A stretch of DNA of 64,000 bases from Burkholderiales bacterium (GCA_019744975.1 JAIETP010000006.1:1-64000), one strand, 5' to 3'. Shown: positions 1 through 9,180, numbered from the stretch's first letter. Numbers and translations: made by a program. The notes: a model not told the origin generated them from the sequence alone.

Positions 1-74
1 GTCTGTCACCGGTAAACTACGAGAAGCAGTATTTTGAGAGGCTCGCCAGTGTCTAGGAAACCGGGGGCGATTCA
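1..74 (+). mobile_element. Right end of an IS3-family insertion sequence
   Basis: The first 74 bases hold the 3' end of a transposase reading frame followed directly by a terminal inverted repeat. Read inward on the minus strand the end is TGAATCGCCCCCGGTTTCCT, which has the 5'-TG start and GC-rich CCGG core usual for IS3-family ends. The CA at 73-74 is the last base pair of the element; beyond it the sequence is methyltransferase coding sequence. The rest of the element lies outside the window. The family is inferred from the end sequence and the transposase tail together; the exact IS name cannot be given. Confidence 0.72.
3..56 (+). CDS. IS3-family transposase (OrfB), C-terminal tail only
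   Basis: The frame from base 3 translates as LSPVNYEKQYFERLASV and stops at 54-56. The LSPVNYE segment matches the conserved end of IS3-family OrfB integrases, where a G-Y-x-SPV-x-[FY]-E motif closes the DDE domain. Only 17 residues are in the window, so catalytic residues cannot be examined. The stop lies 18 bp before the proposed IS end, a normal distance for the family. Confidence 0.6.
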   Translation: MSPVNYEKQYFERLASV

Positions 75-493
75 AAAATCACCCCATCATCTCGCAAAAA
101 ACGATAAAGCAAAGACAAGCGCGGGTACATCATGCACAACCACTTGTCGTGCCTAGAAAGGTCCTCAGCTTCCGCACCTACAACTCTGCCAAGCCATTCC
201 CGGATTTCAGGACTGTTTACATTGTCGTTGTAAATCCACCCCCTTCGCTTACCCTCCTCATCGCGCTCGTCTTGCCCCGTGTTGTACGGCGGGTCAATGT
301 AGATGCATTTCACCTGACCGGCGTAATAGGGCAGCAGCGCCTTCAGCGCTTCGAGGTTGTCGCCCTGCACAATGAGATTGCCCGAGCCCGGATCGCCACA
401 GCCGAGTTCGGGGACGTCCTTCAGCAGACGGAAGGGCACTTTGAGGTGGTGGTTGACCACCGCGTCCTTGCCGAGCCAGTTCAGTGTCGGCAT
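75..493 (-). pseudogene. Type III-like (beta class) DNA methyltransferase, 5' fragment cut by IS
   Basis: About 139 codons of the N-terminus of a site-specific adenine DNA methyltransferase (Mod of type III systems and relatives). Visible motifs are a QGDNLEALK segment and the catalytic DPPY motif in IYIDPPYNTG. The normal family sequence continues from DDGVIF into a V-S-I-D-D-x-E segment, but here homology stops at DDGVIF and six foreign codons (ESPPVS) encoded by the IS end lead to a stop at 53-55. A full gene would be about 600 codons, so the S-adenosylmethionine-binding motif and target recognition domain are missing from this side. The remainder may lie beyond the IS. No restriction subunit is visible in the window. 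The fragment is presumed non-functional. Confidence 0.82.
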
Positions 494-639
494 GCAGCAG
501 CTTCAGTGATTGGATTGCAGAGCACGGACGACTTCCCCTGTAGATGTTATTGATTTTTGATGCGTGCGCTGTGCATCCGAAAACTATACCCGATACCGGG
601 CCGCCGCGGTACCGTCAGCTCTGTGGAATAACCCGCACG
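494..639. other. Intergenic region upstream of methyltransferase fragment
   Basis: A 146-bp stretch between the methyltransferase start and the dioxygenase stop. It must hold the promoter of the methyltransferase fragment, but no strong -35/-10 pair, hairpin with T-run, or RNA gene was recognised. Confidence 0.4.
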
Positions 640-1209
640 CTACGCGGGCACCAGTGTCAGATCAAACCTCGCCTGCCACACGCCCTGCGCATCACGGCGC
701 AACACCGCCTGTAATGCATCGGGAATGCCGCGCCCGGAACCGAAATAGAGCTGGGTGACCAGCAAGGCATGGCCGGGATGGCTGATGCGGTAATGAATGT
801 GGCGCGGGCGACCCGGATATTCGCCGGGCAGGATGGTCGCGTAGCGGTACTGTCCCGCAGCGTCCGCAATCACGCTGGCGCGCAGCAGGCAGCGCGGATC
901 ATCGCGCGCACCACCGACCTGCGTGTAATCGCCGTGCGCGTCCGCCTGCCAGACTTCCACACGCACGCCGGCCAGCGGCACGCAATTGGGCAGACCCGTG
1001 ACGCGACCGGTAACCACCAGTTTTTCCGTGCCGCCGCTGCCGCTTACGCACAATTCACCGGTTGCCGGCGCGTCGCTTTTATAGAACGGCCCCAGCGCAT
1101 CGCGCGGCGTCCCCTTGCATTGCTGCGCCAGCGCGGCCCACGGCGCGGCGCACAGGCCAAAACCGAAGCCCGCCAGCACCAGCCGCCGCCTCTGCGCTGA
1201 CGGTCTCAT
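640..1209 (-). CDS. Intradiol ring-cleavage dioxygenase, exported
   Basis: A 189-residue protein of the protocatechuate 3,4-dioxygenase/catechol 1,2-dioxygenase family, which opens catechol rings between the two hydroxyls using non-haem Fe(III). The four expected iron ligands are visible: Y95 in WQADAHGDY, Y131 in PGEYPGRP, and H137 and H139 in RPRHIHY. The N-terminus (R7-R9, then a hydrophobic run to ALAQQ near residue 30) looks like a signal peptide, possibly Tat-dependent. It is smaller than the cytoplasmic PcaG/PcaH subunits and has no aromatic-catabolism neighbours, so the substrate is unknown. It starts 3 bp after the stop of the upstream GST gene and is probably cotranscribed with it. 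Confidence 0.85.
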   Translation of the reverse strand: MRPSAQRRRLVLAGFGFGLCAAPWAALAQQCKGTPRDALGPFYKSDAPATGELCVSGSGGTEKLVVTGRVTGLPNCVPLAGVRVEVWQADAHGDYTQVGGARDDPRCLLRASVIADAAGQYRYATILPGEYPGRPRHIHYRISHPGHALLVTQLYFGSGRGIPDALQAVLRRDAQGVWQARFDLTLVPA

Positions 1210-1211
1210 GC

Positions 1212-1838
1212 TCAGACCTTCGGCACCGCCATGCCGCGTTGCACCGCGGGGCGCGCGGAGATACGGTCATACCAGCGTTTGACGCCGGGGAAATCCTTGA
1301 GATCGACCTTGTGCCATTCGTGGCGTGCAACCCAGGGATAGGTCGCCATGTCGGCAATGGTGTATTCGCCGGCGGCCAGCCACTCGTGTCCTGCGAGCTG
1401 TTTGTCGAGCACGCCGTAGAGGCGCCGCGTTTCCTTGACATAACGCTCGATGCCGTACGGCACCGGTTCCTTCGCCGCGCGCAGGAAATGGTGGGCCTGG
1501 CCGAACATCGGGCCGACACCGCCCATCTGGAACATCAGCCACTGCAGTGCGTCGTAACGCCCACGCACGGCTTGCGGCAAAAATTTTCCGGTTTTGCCGG
1601 CGAGATAAATCAAAATGGCGCCGGACTCCATCATGGCGATGGGTTTGCCGTCGGGACCGTCGCTGTCGACGATCGCCGGAATTTTGCTGTTGGGATTGAT
1701 CGCGACGAACTCGGGCTTGAACTGATCATTCTGACCGATGTTGATGGCATGGGTCTGGTACGGCAGACCGCACTCTTCGAGCATGATGGAAATCTTGCGG
1801 CCGTTGGGTGTGCTCCAGGTATAAAAATCGATCATCAC
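1212..1838 (-). CDS. Glutathione S-transferase, YfcG/YghU-like
   Basis: 208 residues with an N-terminal thioredoxin fold and a C-terminal helical domain. The active-site stretch YTWSTPNGRK carries the Thr/Asn arrangement of the Nu-class GSTs such as E. coli YfcG, which act as disulfide-bond oxidoreductases with two glutathiones rather than classical transferases. The glutathione-binding cis-Pro (NSKIPAIVD) and the Glu-Ser pair (MMESGAI) are present. It lies 27 bp downstream of cca, and the intervening bases belong to an AT-rich repeat found six times in this window. The substrate cannot be inferred. Confidence 0.88.
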   Translation of the reverse strand: MMIDFYTWSTPNGRKISIMLEECGLPYQTHAINIGQNDQFKPEFVAINPNSKIPAIVDSDGPDGKPIAMMESGAILIYLAGKTGKFLPQAVRGRYDALQWLMFQMGGVGPMFGQAHHFLRAAKEPVPYGIERYVKETRRLYGVLDKQLAGHEWLAAGEYTIADMATYPWVARHEWHKVDLKDFPGVKRWYDRISARPAVQRGMAVPKV

Positions 1839-1847
1839 AATGCCCTT

Positions 1848-1880
1848 TATAAGTATTTGATTTTATTAAATATTTTTTAA
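1848..1880 (-). repeat. AT-rich interspersed motif, copy a
   Basis: On the minus strand this reads approximately AAAAATATTTAATAAAATCA then AATACTTATAA. It carries the last codons and stop of cca and the leader of the GST gene. Five other copies lie near 5916, 11771, 25943, 41259 and 47604, all in the same direction as the upstream gene. Confidence 0.55.
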
Positions 1881-2960
1881 TGCTGCCAGCCGCGCCCGGG
1901 ACACCGCCGCCTTGATGTCGGCCGGTGCTGCGTGATTGCGCGCCACGGCGCCGGCATCCACCGCCAGCGTCGCTTCATGTGCGCGGCGCAAACGCTGACG
2001 CGCCGGCTCCGCATCGGCTTCACCGGCCAGCGCCGCCTGCACCAGCGCAGTAAACCGTTCCGGCCGCCGCCAGGCATCCGCTGCTTCGAGCAAACCCAGC
2101 AACTCTTCCGTATCGATACCCGCTGCATCAACCAGCGCGTTGCCATGCCGCGCCGCCAGCACCGCGAGATCGCGGCAGCCGGCGGGCGCTTTTATTTTTG
2201 TGCAAAACGCCTCCACCGCTTCGGGTTCCAGCCCGTGTGCCAGCGCGGCAAAACGCACATCGAGTGAACCGCCTTCTTCCGCCGCCGCATCAAGTGCCTG
2301 CAAGGACTCTTCGGCGCGGCCTTCGTCATACAAGGCATCGAGTTGCGGCAACACGCGCGCCAGCGCGCCGCAATCGCGCAATACCGCAAACATCGTCGAC
2401 GGCGTTTGTTCCAGCAGCCCCTTCGCCAGTTCCTGCCATACACGCTCGGGCACCAGCGCATCAGCCTCTCCCGCCGCAACCATCTGCACCATCAGCGCCT
2501 GCGTTTCCGGAGCGACGCTGAAACCGAAACGCGCGGCAAACCGCGCAACGCGCAGAATGCGCACCGGGTCTTCGGCAAACGCCGGGCTGACATGGCGCAG
2601 CAAACCGTGGCTGAGATCTTCGGCGCCGTGGTGGGGATCAATCAGCCGCCCCGCTTCATCGCGGGCCATCGCATTGATGGTCAGGTCGCGGCGCTGCAGA
2701 TCCTCCTCCAGCGTGACTTCGGGCGCGGCATGGAAGGTGAAACCGTGATAACCGGGTGCGGTCTTGCGTTCGGTGCGCGCCAGCGCGTATTCCTCGTGGG
2801 TCTCGGGATGCAGGAACACCGGGAAGTCGCGGCCAACGGGGCGGTAGCCGTTCTTGACCATGTCATCCGGCGTCGCACCAACCACGACGTAATCGCGGTC
2901 CTGCACCGGCAGGCCGAGCATTTCGTCGCGGACCGCACCGCCCACGGTGTAGATTTTCAT
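1866..2960 (-). CDS. cca: CCA tRNA nucleotidyltransferase, lacking the HD domain
   Basis: Adds or repairs the 3'-CCA of tRNAs with CTP and ATP. The class II nucleotidyltransferase signature is clear: GGAVRD at residues 7-12 and the catalytic carboxylates D21 and D23 in QDRDYVV, followed by RRDLTINAM and the EDPVRILRVARFAARFGF motif. At 364 residues it is shorter than the 412-residue E. coli enzyme, and the C-terminal HD phosphohydrolase domain of the multifunctional form is absent or degenerate. The last four codons (LKNI) are written by an AT-rich repeat, so the natural C-terminus may have been altered. A reductase gene lies 30 bp upstream. Confidence 0.9.
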   Translation of the reverse strand: MKIYTVGGAVRDEMLGLPVQDRDYVVVGATPDDMVKNGYRPVGRDFPVFLHPETHEEYALARTERKTAPGYHGFTFHAAPEVTLEEDLQRRDLTINAMARDEAGRLIDPHHGAEDLSHGLLRHVSPAFAEDPVRILRVARFAARFGFSVAPETQALMVQMVAAGEADALVPERVWQELAKGLLEQTPSTMFAVLRDCGALARVLPQLDALYDEGRAEESLQALDAAAEEGGSLDVRFAALAHGLEPEAVEAFCTKIKAPAGCRDLAVLAARHGNALVDAAGIDTEELLGLLEAADAWRRPERFTALVQAALAGEADAEPARQRLRRAHEATLAVDAGAVARNHAAPADIKAAVSRARLAALKNI

Positions 2961-2990
2961 GATTCGTACAATAGGGGCAGCGGCCTGTGA

Positions 2991-3929
2991 TCAACGTCCG
3001 GCAAGGTTGCGGAAACGCTGGTAACGCGCACGCGGCGTGCGCACGGCCAGCCACGCCGGCGCCACCGCTTCCAGCGCCTGCGGCTTGATGCCAAAGGGAA
3101 ACGCACTGTCGCTGACGCTGTCGATTTCCATGGAACGCAGGTTGTCGCGGGTCATCAGCTTCACCGGCAGCCATTCCATCGCGCAGGCCTGACCATAGGA
3201 CAAGGCGCGGTTGAGTCCGATGATCGGCCGTGGATGGCCGGTGATGCGGCCGACGTACGCGACCAGTTCGCGCAGCGTGTAGCGTTGCGGACCGCACAAC
3301 GCATAACTCTGGCCAAAGGTCTTCATGTCGGTCAGCGCACGCACGAATGCAGCGGCGACATCATCGACATAGACCGGCTGAAAACGCGCGCCCGGGCTCG
3401 CCAGCGCGATGACCGGCAGCACCCGCGCCAGACAGGCAAACATGTTGAGAAAACTGTCATCGGGTCCGAAAATCACCGACGGCCGGAAGATCGTGAAATC
3501 AAGGCCGGATTCGCGCACGATCATTTCAGCTGCGCCCTTGCTGCGCAGATAGGCGCTGGGCGCGTCCGGTGCCGCAGCCAGTGCGCTCATCTGCAGCAGG
3601 CGACGGACGTTATTGGCGCGGCAGGCGGCGACAACCTTGCGCGCCAGTTCGACATGCGCCGCCTCAAAACCGCGTTTTCCACGTGCGTCGTGCAATACAC
3701 CGACCAGATTGATTACCGCATCACATCCCTTGACCACCGCCGCCAGCGCCACGGGATCCTGCACATCCGCCACCACCACATCGACCGTGGGCAGCAGGAT
3801 CAGCGTTTTGGCGCGTTCGCGGTCGCGCGTCGGCACGCGCAGGCGATAACCCTGCGCAGCGAGCTGCTGACAGAGATGGCGGCCGACAAAACCCGTACCG
3901 CCGATGACACAGATATTGGTGATTTGCAT
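2991..3929 (-). CDS. NDUFA9-like NAD(P)-binding reductase (atypical SDR)
   Basis: 312 residues beginning with a Rossmann dinucleotide-binding motif, GGTGFVG at residues 10-16. The protein resembles the complex I NDUFA9/39-kDa subfamily of atypical short-chain dehydrogenases, often annotated as NAD-dependent epimerase or complex I NDUFA9 family protein in betaproteobacteria. The usual order slt - this gene - cca is seen here on one strand. The classical SDR YxxxK pair is replaced by a Y-L-R-S-K arrangement (SAYLRSKGAAE), which keeps Tyr and Lys. No substrate can be proposed. A complex I role is unlikely to be its only function, since no nuo genes are near. Confidence 0.78.
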   Translation of the reverse strand: MQITNICVIGGTGFVGRHLCQQLAAQGYRLRVPTRDRERAKTLILLPTVDVVVADVQDPVALAAVVKGCDAVINLVGVLHDARGKRGFEAAHVELARKVVAACRANNVRRLLQMSALAAAPDAPSAYLRSKGAAEMIVRESGLDFTIFRPSVIFGPDDSFLNMFACLARVLPVIALASPGARFQPVYVDDVAAAFVRALTDMKTFGQSYALCGPQRYTLRELVAYVGRITGHPRPIIGLNRALSYGQACAMEWLPVKLMTRDNLRSMEIDSVSDSAFPFGIKPQALEAVAPAWLAVRTPRARYQRFRNLAGR

Positions 3930-3945
3930 CAGCCCATTCTACCCT

Positions 3946-3966
3946 TCACCCATCGCCCATTACCCA
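3946..3966 (+). repeat. Short tandem heptamer-like repeat, TCACCCA/TCGCCCA/TTACCCA
   Basis: Three degenerate 7-bp units lie between the slt stop and the reductase start. The unit resembles the TCACTCA heptamer inside rmlB at 51957-51991 and the octamers of the palindromic repeat family. Function unknown. Confidence 0.4.
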
Positions 3967-3974
3967 TCTCCGAG

Positions 3975-5924
3975 CTAGGGCGTATCACCCAGCGATTTCT
4001 CGCGATCACGGACACGCGGCTCGATGACGCCGATGCGCGACTTCAGCGATTGCGATTGCTGGCTGAAATTGCTGGCGTAATAACTGGCATTGGCCATCAC
4101 CCGTTTTACGTAATCACGGGTTTCGTTGAAAGGGATGCTCTCGGCGTAGATCGCCGCCTCCATGCCCTGACTGTCGCGCCAGGCGCGGGCGCGGCCCGGC
4201 CCGGCGTTGTAGGCGGCGGAAGCCAGCACCGGGCTGCCGTCCAGCGTGTCGAGTACATGACGCAGATAATAGGTGCCGAGACTCAGATTGGTTTCGACAT
4301 CGGTGACCTGCGACCATTGCCAGTCCTTCAACCCGATTTTGCCGGCCACCCATTTTGCGGTCGCCGGCATCAGTTGCATCAGCCCGCTGGCGCCAACCCG
4401 TGACTTGGCCTGCGCGATAAAGCGGCTTTCCTGACGGATCAGGCCGTTGACCCAGGCTTCGTCAAGGTCGAGCTGACGTGCCGCGGCCTTCAACTGGTCG
4501 CGGTATGGTGCCAGATAACGCAAACCAAAATCATGCTCGAACAGCGTGCGGTCGGCGGTATTGATCGCACGGTCATAGACCGCGTTGCGGCGGGCGACTT
4601 CGGCGGCTGCGAGCAATTGCCGGTCGCTGAGCCCGCGGATCGCCCACAGCCATTCGCGCACCGCTTCCAGCCGCAGATCCAGACGGAACAGTTCCAGCGC
4701 ACGTTTGATGCCCGGACGCGCCGCAACACTGCGGATTTCTTCATCCGTCGGTTTGTATGCGGTCGCGGGCGCCTGCACTGATCCGCCGAGATCCTCCAGT
4801 GCGAGCTGGCCGTAAAAATGGTATTCAGCCGAAAGTGGTTTTAACAGCGCGGTGGCTTCCGTGGTGCGGCCCTGTGTTTTCAGCGCACGCGCCTTCCAGT
4901 AGCGCCAGGCCGGATCTTCGGCCTCTTTCGGTGTCATCGCCTCGATCGCCGCCAGCACCTCGGGCCAGCGTTTGGCGCGCAGCGCAGCACGCACTTTCCA
5001 GCCGAGCTGCAGATCACTCATGCCCGAACTCTGGGCAAACCAGTCGAGCGCCGCCGGGTCATGGCGCATCGCGCCGAAATAGCCGAGCATGCCCCACACG
5101 TAAGAACGTTCTTCCTCGGTAAATCGCTGAGCGAGTTTGACCCAGTGCGCGGCAGCCTGCTGCGGCGAAGTCCGCGCCAGCCGATAGACGGCGAACATCG
5201 TTGTTTCGCGATTTGCGCGCGATTTGAAATCGAGACGCGTCTCGGCCAGTTGCGACGCCGGATTGCTTGAAATGGCCGACAGCGCACGCGGATCCGGCGC
5301 CTGGCCCTTGGGCAGGTAGGCCGCCACCCGGTTGGCGAGGCTGACCTGCCCGGCTTCCAGCGCCAGTCGGATGCGGATCCAGATGTCTTCCACCGACAGC
5401 TGCCGGGCTTCCACCAGTGCCTGAAACAGTGGGTCGCAACTGCCGGGCAGATCGCGCGCGACAAACCACAGTGGACGTGCTTCGCGCAGGGCCAGTGTGT
5501 CGGTGAGCACACGCGCCTGCAGCCCGTAGCAGGTCATTTCCGGGTCATCGTTGACCAGCGCCGGCAGCTCGGCATTGAACAACTCCCACTGCCCGTTTTT
5601 GCCGAGCAGCTTCAACCAGTCGCGGCGCAGGTAGTCCGACAGCGGCGTGTCGCGGTTGGCGGCAAGCCAGGAGCGCATTTCCTCGGCTTCGCGCGCTTCC
5701 AGCCGCGCCCTCAAGCGCCAGTACTGGACATAGGGTTCCAGCACATGCCCCTGGAATTTTGTGGCCAGCTGTTCCAGTTGTTTGCTGTCACCAGTACGCG
5801 CCGCGTCGCGCGCCTTCAGGAAAGCATCATCCAGATTGGCGGCGCCGGCAGCTCCAGCGCCCATCAGCAAAACGCAGATCAGGATTCGATGCAGCGGTGA
5901 GAACCAAGGGTCAATCATAAGCAT
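3975..5924 (-). CDS. slt: Soluble lytic murein transglycosylase
   Basis: A 649-residue periplasmic enzyme that cleaves the MurNAc-GlcNAc bond of peptidoglycan, leaving a 1,6-anhydro end. A signal peptide (hydrophobic residues 13-29) is followed by a long alpha-superhelical U/L domain and a C-terminal goose-lysozyme-like catalytic domain. The catalytic glutamate is E499 in LIRQESRF, followed by GASGLMQLMP and AYNAGPGR, the standard family motifs. Length matches E. coli Slt70. Two ATGs are possible (MLMIDPW); both lie within an AT-rich repeat that occupies the leader, so the chosen start is uncertain by two codons. Confidence 0.92.
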   Translation of the reverse strand: MLMIDPWFSPLHRILICVLLMGAGAAGAANLDDAFLKARDAARTGDSKQLEQLATKFQGHVLEPYVQYWRLRARLEAREAEEMRSWLAANRDTPLSDYLRRDWLKLLGKNGQWELFNAELPALVNDDPEMTCYGLQARVLTDTLALREARPLWFVARDLPGSCDPLFQALVEARQLSVEDIWIRIRLALEAGQVSLANRVAAYLPKGQAPDPRALSAISSNPASQLAETRLDFKSRANRETTMFAVYRLARTSPQQAAAHWVKLAQRFTEEERSYVWGMLGYFGAMRHDPAALDWFAQSSGMSDLQLGWKVRAALRAKRWPEVLAAIEAMTPKEAEDPAWRYWKARALKTQGRTTEATALLKPLSAEYHFYGQLALEDLGGSVQAPATAYKPTDEEIRSVAARPGIKRALELFRLDLRLEAVREWLWAIRGLSDRQLLAAAEVARRNAVYDRAINTADRTLFEHDFGLRYLAPYRDQLKAAARQLDLDEAWVNGLIRQESRFIAQAKSRVGASGLMQLMPATAKWVAGKIGLKDWQWSQVTDVETNLSLGTYYLRHVLDTLDGSPVLASAAYNAGPGRARAWRDSQGMEAAIYAESIPFNETRDYVKRVMANASYYASNFSQQSQSLKSRIGVIEPRVRDREKSLGDTP

Positions 5925-5950
5925 TTGATTTTAAACATGTTTATTTAAAG
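5916..5950 (-). repeat. AT-rich interspersed motif, copy b
   Basis: Minus-strand core AAAATCAAATGCTTATGA, preceded by TTTAAATAAACATG. It fills the 31-bp gap between the ilvA stop and slt and contains both candidate slt start codons. It matches copy a in 13 of 14 core positions. Confidence 0.5.
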
Positions 5951-5955
5951 CCTTC

Positions 5956-7470
5956 TTACGCCAGAAACAGTCGATACGCCGGATTCCGCGTTTCATCACA
6001 GTACGGGTAACCGACCTGCGCGAGGAAAGTCTGGAAACGCGCCTTGTCCGCCGGCGGCACTTCCATGCCCACCAGCACGCGGCCGTAATCCGCGCCATGG
6101 TTGCGGTAATGGAACAGGCTGATATTCCAGCCGCGGCTCATGCTGGTGAGAAAACGCATCAACGCACCCGGCCGCTCGGGAAACTCGAAGCGGTAGAGGA
6201 TTTCATTTTTTGCCCCCGGCGCGTGGCCGCCGACCATATGCCGCACATGCAGTTTGGCCAACTCGTTGCCACTGAGGTCCAGCGTCTGCAGACCGCGCCT
6301 GCGCAAGGCACGCACCAGCTGCGCCGTCTCCTTGCGGTCGCGCACCTGCACACCGACAAACACCCGCGCCTCTTTGGCATCGTCATAACGATAATTGAAC
6401 TCCGTCACGTTGCGCGGCCCGAGCTGCTCGCAGAAAGCCTTGAAACTGCCGGGCTGTTCCGGAATCGTCACCGCGAGAATCGCTTCGCGGTTTTCACCGA
6501 GTTCCGCTTCTTCTGCGACAAAGCGCAGCCGGTCAAAGTTCATATTGGCGCCACAGGCGACGGCGACAAAGGTCGCGCCGCGCGATTTTTTGCGTGCCGC
6601 CCAGGCCTTGGCGCCGGCGATCGCCAGCGCACCCGCGGGTTCGAGGATGGCGCGGGTGTCCTCAAACACATCCTTGATTGCCGCGCACATGGCGTCGGTG
6701 TCGACGCGGATCACTTCGTCGACCAGCGTGCGGCACAGGCGGAAAGTCTCGCGGCCAACCTGCTTGACCGCAACGCCATCGGCAAACAGGCCGACCTGGG
6801 CGAGTTTGACGCGGCGCCCCGCCTTCAACGACTGGTACATGGCATCCGAGTCCGTGGGTTCGACGCCGATGATCTTGATCTCGGGACGCAGGCGTTTCAC
6901 GTAGGCGGCAATGCCGGCAATCAATCCGCCGCCGCCGATGGCGACAAAAATCGCATCGATCGGCTCGGGATGCTGGCGCAGGATTTCCATCGCGATCGTG
7001 CCCTGACCGGCGATCACATCAGGATCGTCGTAGGGATGTACATAGGTCAGGCCGCCGCGTTTTTCCAGTTTGCGCGCATGCGCCGCGGCCTCGTCATAGG
7101 AGTCGCCATGCAAGACGACCCTGGCACCACGCCCCCGCACCGCATTGACCTTGATGTCGGGCGTGGTCACCGGCATCACGATGGTCGCCGTGCAGCCGAG
7201 GCGCTGCGCCGCGAGCGCCACACCCTGGGCATGGTTGCCGGCGGACGCCGCGATCACCCCGCGACGCAGGGCTTCCGGCGTCAGCTGCGCCATCTTGTTG
7301 TAGGCGCCGCGCAGCTTGAAGGAAAACACCGGCTGCATGTCTTCGCGTTTGAGCAGGATGCGGTTGTGCAGGCGCCGCGACAGAATGGGGGCGAGTTCCA
7401 GCGGCGTCTCGATCGCCACATCGTAAACCCGCGCGTTGAGGATGCGTTCCAGGTAATCGGTTTTTTTCAT
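5956..7470 (-). CDS. ilvA: Threonine ammonia-lyase, biosynthetic
   Basis: A PLP enzyme that deaminates threonine to 2-oxobutyrate, the first step of isoleucine synthesis. From the ATG at 7470 it has 504 residues. The PLP lysine is K52 in [12 protein letters not shown], and the phosphate-binding glycine loop is IGGGGLIAG. The C-terminal third carries two ACT-like regulatory domains, as in the isoleucine-inhibited form. The open frame continues 56 codons upstream, but that stretch lacks family similarity and runs into the divergent rpiA promoter region, so MKKTDYLER is the preferred start. Confidence 0.93.
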   Translation of the reverse strand: MKKTDYLERILNARVYDVAIETPLELAPILSRRLHNRILLKREDMQPVFSFKLRGAYNKMAQLTPEALRRGVIAASAGNHAQGVALAAQRLGCTATIVMPVTTPDIKVNAVRGRGARVVLHGDSYDEAAAHARKLEKRGGLTYVHPYDDPDVIAGQGTIAMEILRQHPEPIDAIFVAIGGGGLIAGIAAYVKRLRPEIKIIGVEPTDSDAMYQSLKAGRRVKLAQVGLFADGVAVKQVGRETFRLCRTLVDEVIRVDTDAMCAAIKDVFEDTRAILEPAGALAIAGAKAWAARKKSRGATFVAVACGANMNFDRLRFVAEEAELGENREAILAVTIPEQPGSFKAFCEQLGPRNVTEFNYRYDDAKEARVFVGVQVRDRKETAQLVRALRRRGLQTLDLSGNELAKLHVRHMVGGHAPGAKNEILYRFEFPERPGALMRFLTSMSRGWNISLFHYRNHGADYGRVLVGMEVPPADKARFQTFLAQVGYPYCDETRNPAYRLFLA

Positions 7471-7636
7471 GGTTTTGTTTGGTGCTGACCCGCAAATTGC
7501 TGATTCCCAAAGGTTATCAGGAATAGGCCTGTCCGGCACGGACTGCGGTCGCAGCACGGCGGGTATCGTGTATATTGAATCGCAGGCGCAACATGGAGAA
7601 AAAACGGATGGCACAAAATATGATGACGCAAAATTC
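7471..7636. promoter_or_regulatory. Divergent ilvA/rpiA promoter region
   Basis: 166 bp between divergent starts. A TATATT hexamer near 7570 is a plausible -10 for rpiA. No operator or leader-peptide structure was recognised for ilvA. Confidence 0.3.
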
Positions 7637-8320
7637 ATGAATCAGGATGCACTGAAGCAGGCCGCGGCCAAGGCGGCTGTCGCGATGGTCCCGGCCGGCA
7701 GCATTGTCGGTGTCGGCACCGGCTCCACGGTGAATTTTTTCATCGACGAACTGGCGCTGATCAAAAGCCGCATCGAGGGCGCAGTTTCCAGTTCCGAAGC
7801 CAGCGCAAAACGGCTGAAGGCTGCCGGCATCGAGGTCATGGACCTGAACAACGTGCGCGACCTGCCGGTGTACGTCGACGGCGCCGATGAAGTCACGCGG
7901 CACCTGATGATGATCAAGGGCGGCGGCGGGGCGCTGACCCGCGAGAAAATCGTCGCCGCAGTGGCGCAAAAGCTGATCTGCATCGCCGACACCTCGAAAC
8001 TGGTCGATGTGCTGGGCCGTTTCCCGCTGCCGGTCGAGGTCATCCCGATGGCGCGCTCCTTTGTCGCGCGCGAGATCGTCAAACTCGGCGGCCAGCCCGA
8101 GTGGCGCGCCAATTTCGTCACCGACAACGGCAACCTGATTCTTGATGTGCACAATATGACCATTCTCGACCCGCCGGAGCTGGAGTCGCGCCTGAACCAG
8201 ATCACCGGCGTCGTCACCAACGGCCTGTTCGCGCGGCGGCCGGCCGACATACTGCTGCTCGCCGGCAAAATGGGCGTGGAAACCCTGCGCCGCCCGGCTG
8301 CCGCCACGAAATTGTCATAA
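7637..8320 (+). CDS. rpiA: Ribose-5-phosphate isomerase A
   Basis: Interconverts ribose 5-phosphate and ribulose 5-phosphate in the pentose phosphate pathway. The ATG at 7637 gives 227 residues starting MNQDALKQ, which aligns with the E. coli start MTQDELKK. Family motifs are [29 protein letters not shown] and [11 protein letters not shown], covering the phosphate loop and catalytic Asp/Glu/Lys region. No other in-frame ATG lies close upstream. The ribosome binding site is weak. Confidence 0.94.
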   Translation: MNQDALKQAAAKAAVAMVPAGSIVGVGTGSTVNFFIDELALIKSRIEGAVSSSEASAKRLKAAGIEVMDLNNVRDLPVYVDGADEVTRHLMMIKGGGGALTREKIVAAVAQKLICIADTSKLVDVLGRFPLPVEVIPMARSFVAREIVKLGGQPEWRANFVTDNGNLILDVHNMTILDPPELESRLNQITGVVTNGLFARRPADILLLAGKMGVETLRRPAAATKLS

Positions 8321-8403
8321 TTCCCCTTTATAAATCGTCTTCTTGTATCGTCCCGTTTTTATCGTCCGCTTTTATTGTCAATATCTCGCCGAGAAAGACC
8401 GCC

Positions 8404-9105
8404 ATGCCGGAACATACGCTGAAACAATTTGACACCGAACTGGAAGAAATCCGTTCGCGGGTGCTGCAAATGGGCGGCCTCGTCGAGGAACAGATCGTCA
8501 GCGCGCTGGAAGCGCTGATCAGCGGCAATATCACGCTGGCCCGCCAGGTCATGGAAAACGACCACCGCGTCAATGCGCTGGAAGTGGCGATTGACGAAGA
8601 TTGCAGCACGGTGATCGCCCGCCGCCAGCCCGCGGCCAAGGATCTGCGCATGGTGATGACCGTGGTCAAAACCATCACCGACCTTGAACGCATCGGTGAC
8701 GAAGCCGCCAAAATTGCCCGCATGACCCGGGCGATCTACGAAAGCGACCGGCCGACCGTGCCGCGCACCTCCGAAATCCAGCATGTCGCCGATATCGCGC
8801 TGGGCATGCTGCGAACCTCCCTCGATGCCTTCGCGCGCCTCGACCTGACGGTGGCGGCGACTGTGGTGCGCCAGGACGAACAGGTCGACAAGGCCTTTGT
8901 CAGCATCCTGCGCCAGTTGATCACCTTCATGATGGAAGACCCGCGGACGATTTCCCATGCCATCGAGATCCTGTTCATCGCCAAGGCCATCGAGCGCATC
9001 GGCGACCACGCCAAGAACATGTCCGAGTACGTGGTTTACCTGGTCAAGGGCAAGGATGTGCGTCACACCAGCGTCGAGACCTTCGAACGCGAAGCCCTGG
9101 GCTAA
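8404..9105 (+). CDS. phoU: Phosphate signalling protein PhoU
   Basis: 233 residues forming two three-helix PhoU repeats, each with the metal-binding E/D-x-x-x-D type motif (for example TDLERIGDEAAKIAR and KAIERIGDHAKNMSEYVVY). PhoU represses the Pho regulon by linking the PstSCAB transporter to the PhoR kinase. Here it is separated from any pst or phoBR genes and is followed by ppx, so the neighbourhood ties it to polyphosphate turnover. Its start follows a purine-rich GAGAAAGACC site. Confidence 0.95.
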   Translation: MPEHTLKQFDTELEEIRSRVLQMGGLVEEQIVSALEALISGNITLARQVMENDHRVNALEVAIDEDCSTVIARRQPAAKDLRMVMTVVKTITDLERIGDEAAKIARMTRAIYESDRPTVPRTSEIQHVADIALGMLRTSLDAFARLDLTVAATVVRQDEQVDKAFVSILRQLITFMMEDPRTISHAIEILFIAKAIERIGDHAKNMSEYVVYLVKGKDVRHTSVETFEREALG

Positions 9106-9180
9106 CCTGCCTGCAGCAGTTGCTGCTTCCGCGTCACCGGTGCGTGGTACACTCGTCCGGGATTCGCGGAGCAGGCAGGC

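Noticed and set aside
53-493. An intact type III restriction-modification system at the left end.
   Set aside because: Only the first ~139 codons of the methyltransferase are present; the sequence turns into an IS end, and no restriction subunit is visible.
3234-4403. A 389-codon plus-strand frame across the reductase and slt.
   Set aside because: No motif, and it spans the ends of two real minus-strand genes. It is a shadow.
6097-7488. A 463-codon open frame on the plus strand across ilvA.
   Set aside because: It is antisense to a clear ilvA and lacks any recognisable motif. High-GC codon bias makes long antisense frames common here.
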